NCBI RefSeq assembly: GCF_002150785.1
Contig: NZ_MTAZ01000032.1
Location: forward strand, 1 to 64,000
Reading direction: 5' to 3'
From: Arenibacter amylolyticus
GTDB taxonomy: Bacteria > Bacteroidota > Bacteroidia > Flavobacteriales > Flavobacteriaceae
Length of the DNA: 64,000 nt
Below, in pieces: positions 27,815-36,117 of the stretch. A program made the position numbers and the translations under genes. The notes under the pieces are model-generated. The model saw only the letters and a list, made by a program, of their open reading frames with translations, did not search any database and had not been told where the DNA came from. Every line of letters starts with the position of its first letter. Position 1 is the first letter of the stretch.

Positions 27815-28516
27815 CTAGTTGGTATTAATATAAATAATCCCCGCAATCATAGCCAGGCCAAAACTCATTAAGGTACCTATAAGAATATATTCTGTTAGCT
27901 TCCGAGAATTACCTTCCTTAAGATCATTAAACCGAAATACGGATTTTGCTGCAATTAACAACCCAATGGCCTCCCAACGTCCCATTACGATGAATCCAAG
28001 CACAAAAAGCCGTTCTATAATACCAATATACTTCCCAGCATTGGGCAGGGATTTATGGTCTAGCGATATCCGATCTGACATCCCTTCCAGAAGCTGTGCC
28101 ATTATTATGGAGGAGGGACCCCCTACAAATACAATGGCGGTTACCAAAGACCAGTCCACCTCACTTATTAAGAACAAGCTATGCTCCAATAGATTAGCGT
28201 GGTAGGCACAGCTATAAAGCACCACTACGTGCAACAACTGGTCTATAAAAAAGGGAATAGAGCGTTGCTTAAACAAGTGAAGCGCATACATCTTACCCAG
28301 ATCTATAAAATAATGGGTAACAGCAATCACTACTGCCCAAAACCATAGATCTAGATTCCACAGCAAAAGCATGGTAACCCCAAAATGTACCAAAATGTGC
28401 AAATACAAATAACCAGATGCCATTTTATGAACCTCCTTATGCACCACCCATCGGGTAGGTTGCAACATAAAATCGCCAATAAGATGTGCCAATAAAAGCT
28501 TGGTAAATAATAGCAT
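27815..28516 (-). CDS. DUF3307 domain-containing membrane protein
   Basis: Inner-membrane protein of 233 residues with about six hydrophobic segments. The N terminus LLAHLIGDFMLQPTRWVVHKE and following HILVHFGVTMLLLW and VTHYFIDLGKMY match the DUF3307 signature of conserved His and Asp in membrane helices. These could bind metal, but this is not established. It starts 2 bp after the SatD-like gene, so the two form an operon. The function is unknown; linkage to a SatD-like regulator is as I recall recurrent in Bacteroidota. Confidence 0.85.
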   Translation of the reverse strand: MLLFTKLLLAHLIGDFMLQPTRWVVHKEVHKMASGYLYLHILVHFGVTMLLLWNLDLWFWAVVIAVTHYFIDLGKMYALHLFKQRSIPFFIDQLLHVVVLYSCAYHANLLEHSLFLISEVDWSLVTAIVFVGGPSSIIMAQLLEGMSDRISLDHKSLPNAGKYIGIIERLFVLGFIVMGRWEAIGLLIAAKSVFRFNDLKEGNSRKLTEYILIGTLMSFGLAMIAGIIYINTN

Positions 28517-28518
28517 CC

Positions 28519-29124
28519 CTATACTTTTTTTGTAATGGTTTCGTAATACTGCAATAGATCTAGTACTAGATCCATTCTTGCGCGTTGAAGGCGCTGACTC
28601 ACCGCAGATTGCTTGATTCCCAAGCGATCTGCAATCTCTTGTTGTGATTCCGATGGATATTCTAAGGTTATCCGTACAATTTCCGAAGATACCTCGGACC
28701 AGTTATCCATAAAATCCAAGGCCAATTTCAACATCAGATTTAGAGACCTATCTTTTTGCTCATCCCCAGTAGCCATGGCCAGGTTCAACTTTTGATCCTT
28801 CAAGGTTTCAAACATCCTTCCAGACCGTTGGTGAGCCTCCCCATTAGACTCACTTACGCTTGCAGCAGTATAGGCTTCGCTCCCTATACCTATCCCCATC
28901 CTAACATCCAAAGACTTGTTCATCTTAATGATCGCTTTGATATGTATGGCCGTGCGCAAGGCTTTTTGCGGACTGGTCTTTATCTGGAACTCATCTCCCC
29001 TATAAATTTCCCAATCCAAGGGGGAATTGCCCAAACTCCCTAAAAAGCTTTTTAAATTGGCCATCCAATCGGAGGAGCTGTCCCTTTGAGAATTAATAAT
29101 ATCTCCAGTAATTATAGCAACCAT
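28519..29124 (-). CDS. SatD-like protein with C-terminal helix-turn-helix
   Basis: Protein of 201 residues in two parts. The N-terminal part (about 1-140) begins MVAIITGDIINSQRD and contains WEIYRGDEFQIKT and RMGIGIGSE, as in SatD family proteins; the fold resembles a nucleotidyl-cyclase-type domain, which is my inference. The C-terminal part (about 150-200: YPSESQQEIADRLGIKQSAVSQRLQRARMD) is a clear helix-turn-helix of the sigma-region-4/LuxR style. It is co-transcribed with the DUF3307 membrane protein. The upstream DNA carries two identical inverted repeats overlapping a -7 box, so it is a candidate autoregulator. Confidence 0.85.
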   Translation of the reverse strand: MVAIITGDIINSQRDSSSDWMANLKSFLGSLGNSPLDWEIYRGDEFQIKTSPQKALRTAIHIKAIIKMNKSLDVRMGIGIGSEAYTAASVSESNGEAHQRSGRMFETLKDQKLNLAMATGDEQKDRSLNLMLKLALDFMDNWSEVSSEIVRITLEYPSESQQEIADRLGIKQSAVSQRLQRARMDLVLDLLQYYETITKKV

Positions 29125-29135
29125 TATATATTATC

Positions 29136-29204
29136 TATAAGGCTAATATACAAAAATATAAGTAAAATCGCTTATATAATGAAATATAAGGTGAAAAGCT
29201 TATA
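29136..29204 (-). promoter_or_regulatory. Operator-like inverted repeats upstream of the satD-like operon
   Basis: Two copies of TATAAG-N8-CTTATA lie at 29157-29176 and 29185-29204, 28 bp apart centre to centre. A further half-site TATAAG is at 29136-29141. The first copy overlaps the putative -7 box and the start codon is at 29124. The identical spacing argues for a dimeric regulator binding here, plausibly the SatD-like protein itself. Confidence 0.65.
29151..29158 (-). promoter_or_regulatory. Putative -7 box of the satD-like operon
   Basis: TATTTTTG on the minus strand fits TAnnTTTG, 26 bp before the ATG. It overlaps the first inverted repeat by two bases. No -33 TTG is seen. Confidence 0.45.
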
Positions 29205-29269
29205 ATAACCTTGCCATCCCCAGTGCATAGGCCTAGTGGCCATCTACGGTTATGGGGAGCTAGACAATA

Positions 29270-29722
29270 TTAAAACCAACGCCTTACCAGTACGCGATAT
29301 TTTTGAAACTCTTTTGGGAATTTTTTGAAGAGTATCTCCTCTTCCGGTTCAATTTGGAAAGCATTTATATAGTACACAAAACCAGCTGCAAGCAAGGTAT
29401 TAAAGGCATTTCCCAAGTACAATCCCCAGCCTAATAAAACAAGCAACAAAGCCAAGTACATAGGGTTCCTAGAATACTGATAAATTCCTCCTGTAACCAA
29501 TGTAGCAGTCTTGGTAGGTGACTTAGGATTTATAGTGGTAGAAGCCCTAATGAATTGAATTATAGACACCACCCCCACAATCAAAGCCACCCCAAAAAGA
29601 AAGGCCATTAGGTATTCCCTTCCAAAAAAATCGAAATACCCAACAGGTAAATATTCAGCTAAGACATACATGAACCCTGCAAAGATAATTGTAACAATCA
29701 CAGGTGGAATTTTTAATTTCAT
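29270..29722 (-). CDS. Isoprenylcysteine methyltransferase-like (PEMT/ICMT fold) membrane protein
   Basis: Membrane protein of 150 residues with four hydrophobic segments. The motif GGIYQYSRNPMYLALLLVLLGW and the C-terminal IEPEEEILFKKFPKEFQKYR are the signature of the ICMT/phospholipid methyltransferase superfamily, which use S-adenosylmethionine. The substrate in bacteria of this subgroup is unknown; lipid methylation is the likely guess. It is transcribed alone and divergent from rdgB. Confidence 0.85.
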   Translation of the reverse strand: MKLKIPPVIVTIIFAGFMYVLAEYLPVGYFDFFGREYLMAFLFGVALIVGVVSIIQFIRASTTINPKSPTKTATLVTGGIYQYSRNPMYLALLLVLLGWGLYLGNAFNTLLAAGFVYYINAFQIEPEEEILFKKFPKEFQKYRVLVRRWF

Positions 29723-29754
29723 ACGGTAAAAAAATAATAGAGCAATAAAATTAC

Positions 29755-29762
29755 TACTTTTG
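29755..29762 (+). promoter_or_regulatory. Putative -7 box of rdgB
   Basis: TACTTTTG fits TAnnTTTG, 61 bp before the rdgB ATG. No -33 TTG is seen. Confidence 0.4.
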
Positions 29763-29823
29763 GATGAGCCAAAATAATTTATAAAACTAAGGCCTACAAC
29801 TATACACTCTTTAAACTAGAATA

Positions 29824-30393
29824 ATGCAATTGGTATTTGCCACTAATAACCGCAACAAACTACAAGAAGTACAAAAATTATTTCCTCCGGAAATAACCTT
29901 ATTATCCTTGGAAGACATTGGCTGCCATGAAGATATAGCGGAAACCGCTACCACCTTGGAAGGCAATGCCATTATTAAGGCCAATTTTGTCACCGAAAAT
30001 TACGGATATCCCTGCTTTGCAGATGATACGGGCTTATTGGTAGATGCACTAGACGGTGCACCGGGAGTGCATTCTGCAAGATATGCTGGAGATCAAAAAA
30101 ACACAGAGGACAACATAGACAAGTTACTAGATCAATTAAAGGGAGTATCTAACCGCTCTGCTCATTTTAAAACCGTAATTGCATTAAACGTTGACCAGAA
30201 GCAATACCTTTTCCAAGGCGTTGTTACAGGTACCATAGGAACGGAACGGAAGGGCGACAAGGGGTTTGGATACGACCCCGTATTTATCCCCGAAGGATAC
30301 CAACAATCCTTTGCACAATTACCCTTAAGCACCAAAAACCAGATTAGCCATAGAGCTAAGGCTACGCAACAACTGCTTGCCTTCTTCAAATAA
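29824..30393 (+). CDS. rdgB: Non-canonical purine NTP diphosphatase (RdgB/HAM1)
   Basis: House-cleaning pyrophosphatase hydrolysing dITP, ITP and XTP to monophosphates, which keeps deaminated purines out of DNA. The 189-residue length is normal. Signature segments are FATNNRNKLQEVQKLFP at the N terminus, FADDTGLLVDALDGAPGVHSARYAG (positions about 66-90) and the C-terminal GFGYDPVFIPEGY and SHRAKA. The next gene starts 17 bp downstream and may share the transcript. Confidence 0.96.
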   Translation: MQLVFATNNRNKLQEVQKLFPPEITLLSLEDIGCHEDIAETATTLEGNAIIKANFVTENYGYPCFADDTGLLVDALDGAPGVHSARYAGDQKNTEDNIDKLLDQLKGVSNRSAHFKTVIALNVDQKQYLFQGVVTGTIGTERKGDKGFGYDPVFIPEGYQQSFAQLPLSTKNQISHRAKATQQLLAFFK

Positions 30394-30410
30394 ACAACCC
30401 ACCAACTATT

Positions 30411-31058
30411 ATGAGTACCACACCAATTGCTAAGATTAAAAATCATAGAATATTTAAAAGAAAAGAGACGGTTGGAGGCATATTAATTATTGTTTTTGCC
30501 ATCTTATTAGCCATCACAGAGCTCATAAGCAATAACCTACGTGAGCAAATGCTCATCTCTCAAAACCAAGAGGTAAATTACTCTAACTGGTATCAGGCAA
30601 AAAGCATTAAACAGAACTTAAAGGAAAACCAACTAGACCTATTACAGGCGCTTTTGCAAGCAGGACTCATTCCTAAAGAGGAACAACAGAACTTTAAAAA
30701 CGTTATAGCCCATACCAAGTCCATGGTCATAAAATACGATGCAGAAAAAACCGAACTTTTACTAGGTTCCGCTAACATTCCAACCAAGTATTGGGCACAG
30801 GATCTAGACGGGAAAATGGGGAAAATAATAGGTGTAAAGGAATGGGGCGAAAAAACCCTTCTCTATGATGGAGCCTCTCAAAAAATGAGTATGGGAAAAC
30901 TACTTTTCCAAATATCCATCGTGTTATGTGTAGTCTGCGTTATTATAAGGGATAATGAAAGTTTACGGACCAATTTTATAGTCCTATCCTTGTTTTTTGG
31001 GTTGATTGGCATCCTATCTGCCAGTTACGGTCTTATGCAGATATTATGGGAAGTTTAA
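30411..31058 (+). CDS. Membrane protein, DUF4337-like
   Basis: Protein of 215 residues with a hydrophobic segment near the N terminus (about 23-40, GGILIIVFAILLAITELI). A soluble middle carries NWYQAKSIKQNLKENQLDL, and two hydrophobic segments lie at the C terminus (about 163-180 and 190-212). The arrangement and the WYQAKSIKQ motif resemble DUF4337 proteins, though I am not certain of the family. It follows rdgB by 17 bp. The function is unknown. Confidence 0.7.
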   Translation: MSTTPIAKIKNHRIFKRKETVGGILIIVFAILLAITELISNNLREQMLISQNQEVNYSNWYQAKSIKQNLKENQLDLLQALLQAGLIPKEEQQNFKNVIAHTKSMVIKYDAEKTELLLGSANIPTKYWAQDLDGKMGKIIGVKEWGEKTLLYDGASQKMSMGKLLFQISIVLCVVCVIIRDNESLRTNFIVLSLFFGLIGILSASYGLMQILWEV

Positions 31059-31100
31059 AAATGAATAGGAATAAAATAATAGTTTTTAAAAATTAAGTAT

Positions 31101-31108
31101 TACCTTTG
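31101..31108 (+). promoter_or_regulatory. Putative -7 box of the DEAD-box helicase gene
   Basis: TACCTTTG fits TAnnTTTG. It would place the transcription start near 31115, giving a leader of about 105 nt before the ATG at 31220. Confidence 0.45.
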
Positions 31109-31168
31109 CCGCTTCAATTAACGCCGCTGGTATAGCATGTGTTGTAGTGAGTCTTAATAGGTTATAGA

Positions 31169-31208
31169 AAATAATCGCTCCGATCAACATACATATTTGC
31201 GATTATTT
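31169..31208 (+). promoter_or_regulatory. Long perfect stem-loop in the helicase 5' leader
   Basis: AAATAATCGC (31169-31178) pairs perfectly with GCGATTATTT (31199-31208) across a 20-nt loop. The 3' arm ends 11 nt before the ATG. It has no T run after it in the manner of a terminator, so a translation- or stability-controlling leader element is more likely. Confidence 0.55.
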
Positions 31209-31219
31209 AATAACATATT

Positions 31220-32998
31220 ATGACAAAATTTGAAGCATTAGGGCTAGATCAGTCCCTATTAAATGCTATTTCGGATCTTGGATTTGAGAGTCCGTCCGAA
31301 GTACAAGAAAAAGCAATCCCAATCTTATTGGAAAATGAAACCGACTTGGTTGCCCTAGCCCAAACCGGGACGGGAAAGACCGCCGCATTTGGTTTTCCAC
31401 TAATTCAAAAAATAGACCGCACTAGCAGAACAACCCAAGGGTTGATTCTCTCCCCTACCCGTGAACTATGTTTACAGATTACCAATGAAATGGTACATTA
31501 TTCCAAGTACGAAAAAGGATTAAATGTAGTTGCCGTTTACGGAGGAGCAAGTATTACGGATCAGGCCCGACAAATAAAGAGAGGCGCTCAGATAATAGTT
31601 GCTACCCCAGGTAGAATGAAGGATATGATCAACAGAGGGTTGGTAGACATTTCCAAAATTGACTATTGTGTACTAGATGAGGCCGATGAAATGCTAAACA
31701 TGGGCTTTTTTGAGGATATTAAGGATATCTTATCCAATACCCCAAAAGAGAAATCAACTTGGTTGTTTTCTGCAACCATGCCCAAAGAGGTTTCCATTAT
31801 TGCTAAGAAATTTATGCACAGTCCACAAGAAATTACAGTGGGCACTAAAAACTCTGGTACCAATAACGTACAGCACGAGTATTATGTGGTAGGTGGTAGA
31901 GACCGCTACCCCGCATTAAAAAGATTGGCAGATACCAATCCAGATATCTTTTCCGTTATTTTCTGTAGAACCAAAAGGGACACCCAAAAAGTAGCCGAGA
32001 AACTAATCGAAGATGGTTACAATGCAGGTGCTCTTCACGGAGACCTAAGTCAGAACCAAAGAGACTTGGTGATGAACTCGTTCCGTAAGAGACAAATACA
32101 AATGTTGGTTGCAACTGATGTTGCAGCAAGAGGAATTGATGTGGATGATATTACCCACGTTATTAACTATCAGCTTCCCGATGAAATAGAAACCTATACC
32201 CACCGAAGTGGACGTACAGGAAGAGCAGGGAAAAACGGAGTTTCCATGGTAATTGTTACCAGGAGCGAAATCCGTAAGATAAAGGCTATAGAAAATAAGA
32301 TAAAGCAATCCTTCGTCGCTAAAAACATTCCTACGGGCATGGAAATCTGTGAAATTCAGCTTTACCATTTGGCCAACAAAATAAAGGACACCAAAATAAA
32401 CAAGGACGTAGACAACTACCTACCAGCTATTAATGATGTACTGGAAGGCATAGATCGCGAAGAATTAATCAAAAAAATTGTCTCCGTAGAGTTTACACGT
32501 TTCTTTAACTACTACAACAAATCCAAGGATCTAAATGTTACTTCTACCCGCGATAGAGGTGAGAGCAGTAACGGAGCGCCTAGTAATGGAAATGTAAGAT
32601 ACTTTATAAATGTTGGGGAAAAAGATGGCTACGACTGGATGTCTCTAAAAGACTTTATAAGAGATACCGTTAATTTAGGCCAGGATGATATTTTTAAGGT
32701 AGATGTAAAAGATAGTTTTTCTTTCTTTAACACAGATGCCGCAGCTACGGAAGAAATCTTAAAAACCTTTACGGACTTTAAGGTAGATGGCCGATTTGTT
32801 AATGTGGAAGTTTCCAAAAACCCAGGTGGTGATGGCGGAAGAAGACGCAGTGGCGGTAGAAGTGGCGGAGGCGGTAAGCGGGATTTCCGCTCTAACGACC
32901 GCAGTAAAAGAAGAAGAAATGACCGAGGCCCCGGCAAAGGAAACACTTCTAGCAACTCTGGAAGACGCAGGACTCAGAAAAAAAGTGACTTCTATTAG
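31220..32998 (+). CDS. DEAD-box RNA helicase with DbpA-type RNA-binding domain (DeaD/CsdA-like)
   Basis: ATP-dependent RNA helicase of 592 residues, likely acting in ribosome assembly and mRNA turnover, with a cold-adaptation role typical of DeaD. Helicase motifs: Q motif (LGFESPSEVQEKAIP), AQTGTGKT, PTRELCLQ, DEAD (VLDEADEML), SAT, ATDVAARGIDV and HRSGRTGRAG. A DbpA_RNA_bind domain follows (about 465-540, RYFINVGEKDGYDWMSLKDF). The tail is Gly/Arg/Lys/Ser-rich and disordered. The long structured leader suggests post-transcriptional control. A TTCG-loop terminator follows. Confidence 0.95.
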   Translation: MTKFEALGLDQSLLNAISDLGFESPSEVQEKAIPILLENETDLVALAQTGTGKTAAFGFPLIQKIDRTSRTTQGLILSPTRELCLQITNEMVHYSKYEKGLNVVAVYGGASITDQARQIKRGAQIIVATPGRMKDMINRGLVDISKIDYCVLDEADEMLNMGFFEDIKDILSNTPKEKSTWLFSATMPKEVSIIAKKFMHSPQEITVGTKNSGTNNVQHEYYVVGGRDRYPALKRLADTNPDIFSVIFCRTKRDTQKVAEKLIEDGYNAGALHGDLSQNQRDLVMNSFRKRQIQMLVATDVAARGIDVDDITHVINYQLPDEIETYTHRSGRTGRAGKNGVSMVIVTRSEIRKIKAIENKIKQSFVAKNIPTGMEICEIQLYHLANKIKDTKINKDVDNYLPAINDVLEGIDREELIKKIVSVEFTRFFNYYNKSKDLNVTSTRDRGESSNGAPSNGNVRYFINVGEKDGYDWMSLKDFIRDTVNLGQDDIFKVDVKDSFSFFNTDAAATEEILKTFTDFKVDGRFVNVEVSKNPGGDGGRRRSGGRSGGGGKRDFRSNDRSKRRRNDRGPGKGNTSSNSGRRRTQKKSDFY

Positions 32999-33011
32999 TT
33001 AATTGTATACT

Positions 33012-33039
33012 AAAAAAATACGCTTCGGCGTATTTTTTT
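33012..33039. terminator. Intrinsic terminator with TTCG tetraloop
   Basis: AAAAAAATACGC-TTCG-GCGTATTTTTTT lies 14 bp after the helicase stop codon. It is a stable C(TTCG)G tetraloop stem with flanking A and T runs. Confidence 0.93.
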
Positions 33040-33075
33040 AGTTAGTTTACCAAAACTAATTTTGGACTATTTTAA

Positions 33076-33855
33076 ATGAGAACCTTTTTACTTATCCTTC
33101 TAACCCTTTTTGTATCTTTTAGTTACTCGCAGGAAACTGATACTAACGATGATCTAAAAAAGCTAAGAGCGGTAGTCATCAATGCCCAAACGGACCAACC
33201 AATGGAAAGTGTCCACGTGGTAAACCTAAATCAGGTTGTGGGAACCATCACCAACGAACAAGGTGAGTTTCAAATCCCCGCCCAGGTAAATGACACCCTG
33301 TTTTTCACCTTTTTAGGTTTTAAATCACAAAAAGTTCGGGTTACCAATGATATGTTCAGGTTTAAGAATACTGAAATTTCACTCACGGAGCTAGCCTACG
33401 CCTTAGAAGAAGTAATAGTAAGACCTTACTCCCTTACCGGCTATTTGGAAATAGACGTTAAAAACTTACCGTTAAACACCGCATTTCAGTATAGTATTTC
33501 TGGATTATCGGTAGGATACGAGGCAGGAAGTAAAAATCCAAGTGCGGTTACCAAAGTATTGGGCGCCATACTAAACCCTGCAGATCTCTTGCGGAATCTA
33601 TTTGGGAAAAAACCCAATCAGATGCGAAAATTACGCCAGATGAAGGAAGACGATAGAATTAGGGATCTCTTGGCTTCCAAATTCGATAGAGAAACCCTCA
33701 CCGAGTTACTTCAGTTAGAAAAGGTGGATATCGATGATATTCTCAGCAATTGCAACTATTCACAATCCTTTATCACTACTGCCAATGATCTTCAAATTTT
33801 AGACGCCATCAGCAGTTGTTATGAGGAGTTTAAGGTGCTAAATAGAAAGCGATAA
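33076..33855 (+). CDS. Exported protein with carboxypeptidase-like regulatory domain
   Basis: Exported protein of 259 residues: signal peptide (about 1-19, LILLTLFVSFSYSQ), then a carboxypeptidase D regulatory-like beta-sandwich (about 28-105, AVVINAQTDQPMESVHVVNL and GTITNEQGEFQIPA), then a largely helical C-terminal part with a long charged stretch. There is no TonB plug or barrel, so it is a free-standing domain protein probably in the periplasm or on the outer membrane. The function is unknown. Confidence 0.85.
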   Translation: MRTFLLILLTLFVSFSYSQETDTNDDLKKLRAVVINAQTDQPMESVHVVNLNQVVGTITNEQGEFQIPAQVNDTLFFTFLGFKSQKVRVTNDMFRFKNTEISLTELAYALEEVIVRPYSLTGYLEIDVKNLPLNTAFQYSISGLSVGYEAGSKNPSAVTKVLGAILNPADLLRNLFGKKPNQMRKLRQMKEDDRIRDLLASKFDRETLTELLQLEKVDIDDILSNCNYSQSFITTANDLQILDAISSCYEEFKVLNRKR

Positions 33856-34042
33856 GAGTTGCCACAAACAACGGTATCTTAACTTTAACGGAGGCTATAC
33901 GCATTGTTTCCCCCTTACTGCTGTAGCACTAAACCCAATTTAGTGGTTTTCCCATAGGAGCTTATCGCCACCTGAAATATTAGACAGCCTCTATAGCGCT
34001 CTACTACCGCTAATTAGCAAAGCTAAAACAGCTAGACCCCTA

Positions 34043-34068
34043 TAAAAAAGGCAGGTTTTTACCCGCCC
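34043..34068 (-). terminator. Intrinsic terminator of the SRPBCC gene
   Basis: GGCGGGT pairs with ACCTGCC (one G-T pair) around an A-rich loop. On the minus strand a run of six T follows. It lies about 45 bp beyond the gene's stop. Confidence 0.75.
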
Positions 34069-34113
34069 TTAGCCTTCATTTAATCCAGTTTTTAAACTGA
34101 TTGATTCTGGAAG

Positions 34114-34641
34114 TTATTTTTCCATTACTTCCTTCAAGTTTCTCAGACCTTCTTCAAAATCTTTTCCAATCATTTTATCCATACTCATAAAAAGCATCAT
34201 AATAGACATGGGGAATTTATTATTTCCTTTAAAACCCCAAACAACCTCTGTCTGGTCTGCACTTTTATCAGCAACGGCAATGTAAGAAGCAGATGTAGAT
34301 TTAAAGGGCTTTAAGAACCGAAGCTCGCCTTCTACTCGCTCACCTTCTACTATCCTTGTAATTTCTTGCTCCCCTTCCCCTACTTCTTTATTCCCATTCC
34401 AGTAGCTCACAGCACCTACTTCTCCATCTGTACCAGTAAACTTTTTTTCCATATTGGGATCTCTTCTTTCCCAAGGCGACCATTCTTGTTGCTTTTTAAG
34501 GTATTTTATATATTCAAAAACTTCCTTTTTGGGTTTATTGATTAAAATAGACCTGGATACGTCATAGGTTTTTGGAGCTAGAATGGCTAAAATGGCAATC
34601 AACACAATGATTCCCAATACGATATAAATAAATATTGACAT
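34114..34641 (-). CDS. SRPBCC family (polyketide cyclase-like) protein
   Basis: Protein of 175 residues with an N-terminal membrane anchor (about 3-25, YIVLGIIVLIAILAILAPKTYDV). A START/SRPBCC ligand-binding fold follows (about 28-175, RSILINKPKKEVFEYIKYLKKQQEWSPW and TEVVWGFKGNNKFPMSIMML). The ligand is unknown. It lies 37 bp downstream of trmH on the same strand and may be co-transcribed. Family membership is well supported; function is not. Confidence 0.87.
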   Translation of the reverse strand: MSIFIYIVLGIIVLIAILAILAPKTYDVSRSILINKPKKEVFEYIKYLKKQQEWSPWERRDPNMEKKFTGTDGEVGAVSYWNGNKEVGEGEQEITRIVEGERVEGELRFLKPFKSTSASYIAVADKSADQTEVVWGFKGNNKFPMSIMMLFMSMDKMIGKDFEEGLRNLKEVMEK

Positions 34642-34678
34642 GAATAATGGTTTAATGGTTCTATCAAATATACCAATT

Positions 34679-35338
34679 TTAACGATTGGTTTCGTAATAG
34701 CGTTTTAGAACGTCCTCTATGCTTCGAACCGACTTCTTCGTCCAATCTAGCCGTTTCTCTAACTTTTCCTCCTCGGTAAGCTGCCATTTTATATCGGATT
34801 TCTTTAAAAGCGTGGTAAGTTGGTGCATTATAATGGCTGCAGACACAGAAATATTGAGACTTTCGGTAAAGCCAACCATGGGTATGGTAAGGTAGGCATC
34901 TGCACTTTCCATAACCTCTTCACTTAGCCCGTCTCGTTCGGTGCCAAAAAACAAGGCCGTTTTCCCTTCAAACTCAAAGTCGGGCAACAACACCCCATTC
35001 TCATGGGGGGTAGTGGCTACAATACGATAGCCCTGCTGTTTAAGAGCAGTAATACAGTCTGTAGTATTATTGTATCTTTTGGCATCTACCCATTGCTGCG
35101 CGCCCATAGAAATACTTTTGTCCAGTCTTTTCCCAAACTTACTTTCAATGAGGTGGGCTTCCTGAACCCCAAAAATGTCACAACTTCTGATAACAGCACT
35201 CATATTGTGCATCTGGTACACATCCTCTGCAGCAACTGTAAGGTACTTGGTACGTTCTTCCAATATATCCAAAAATCGCTGTTTCCTCTTTGGTGTAATA
35301 AACCCCTCTAAATACGCTAGCAATTGGCTGTCGCTCAT
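34679..35338 (-). CDS. trmH: tRNA (guanosine(18)-2'-O)-methyltransferase, TrmH family
   Basis: SPOUT methyltransferase of 219 residues, expected to methylate the 2'-OH of G18 in tRNA. An N-terminal helical region (about 1-35) is followed by the knot domain with NMSAVIRSCDIFGVQEAHLI (motif 1) and ALFFGTERDGLSEEVMESAD (motif 2). Motif 3 is IPMVGFTESLNISVSAAI, and a basic C-terminal tail ends the protein. The N-terminal extension fits TrmH rather than the RlmB branch. The assignment to G18 is from family knowledge. Confidence 0.9.
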   Translation of the reverse strand: MSDSQLLAYLEGFITPKRKQRFLDILEERTKYLTVAAEDVYQMHNMSAVIRSCDIFGVQEAHLIESKFGKRLDKSISMGAQQWVDAKRYNNTTDCITALKQQGYRIVATTPHENGVLLPDFEFEGKTALFFGTERDGLSEEVMESADAYLTIPMVGFTESLNISVSAAIIMHQLTTLLKKSDIKWQLTEEEKLEKRLDWTKKSVRSIEDVLKRYYETNR

Positions 35339-35395
35339 ACCCTACTTATTGATGTTACAGAAAAAACTTAATTTTACAAATATAGATTGTTTTAC

Positions 35396-36082
35396 ATGAA
35401 AAATATAGTTGTTTTATCAGGCGCCGGCATCAGTGCAGAAAGCGGCATCAAAACTTTCAGGGATGAAGACGGGTTATGGGAAGGTCATGATGTAATGGAG
35501 GTTGCCACACCTCAAGGGTTTGCAAGAAATCCTGAGTTGGTGCTCAACTTTTATAACCAGCGTAGGAGACAGTTACTAGAAGTAAGCCCCAATAAAGCGC
35601 ATCTTTCCTTGGCAAAATTAGAGTCGTCCTACTACGTACAGATCATCACCCAAAATGTAGACGACCTACATGAACGGGCTGGGAGCTCACAAGTGATACA
35701 TTTACACGGAGAACTACTAAAGGCAAGAAGTAGCCAAAATCCAGCGCATATCATAGATTGGGAAACCGATTTAAATTTGGGCGACCTTTGTCCGGCTGGC
35801 ACTCAGTTACGCCCCCATATAGTATGGTTTGGCGAAGCTGTTCCTATGTTAGAGCAGGCTGCAGACATCACGGCACAAGCAGATAAATTGGTGATTATTG
35901 GCACTTCCATGCAGGTATACCCAGCAGCTAGCCTAGTGCACTACGCACCCAATAACATTCCTATCTACTTTATAGACCCCAAACCCAATATCAGGGAAGC
36001 AGACTTTAACAACCTTACCATATTGCCCCATAGCGCTACCAAAGGCATGGAATTGCTTAAGGAACAACTGTTAAACAAGTAG
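35396..36082 (+). CDS. Sir2-family NAD-dependent protein deacylase lacking zinc-ligand cysteines
   Basis: NAD-dependent lysine deacylase of 228 residues from the ATG at 35396; a further ATG three codons upstream is less likely. Motifs: GAGISAESGIKTFRD (9-23), QNVDDLHERAG (86-96) and catalytic His104 in IHLHGEL. Tyr53 and Arg56 in FYNQR match the YxxR pair that marks SIRT5-like desuccinylases. The usual four zinc-binding cysteines are absent: the protein has only one cysteine, Cys132, and KARSSQ replaces the normal Cys-bearing segment. Substrates are unknown; removal of acidic acyl groups is inferred. Confidence 0.92.
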   Translation: MKNIVVLSGAGISAESGIKTFRDEDGLWEGHDVMEVATPQGFARNPELVLNFYNQRRRQLLEVSPNKAHLSLAKLESSYYVQIITQNVDDLHERAGSSQVIHLHGELLKARSSQNPAHIIDWETDLNLGDLCPAGTQLRPHIVWFGEAVPMLEQAADITAQADKLVIIGTSMQVYPAASLVHYAPNNIPIYFIDPKPNIREADFNNLTILPHSATKGMELLKEQLLNK

Positions 36083-36117
36083 CGCTATAACGCACCTAGG
36101 ATAAAAACAAGCATATT

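Noticed and set aside
32629-32955. 108-codon minus-strand ORF opposite the helicase tail
   Set aside because: Pro/Leu-rich mirror of the Gly/Arg-rich tail of the helicase, not an independent gene.
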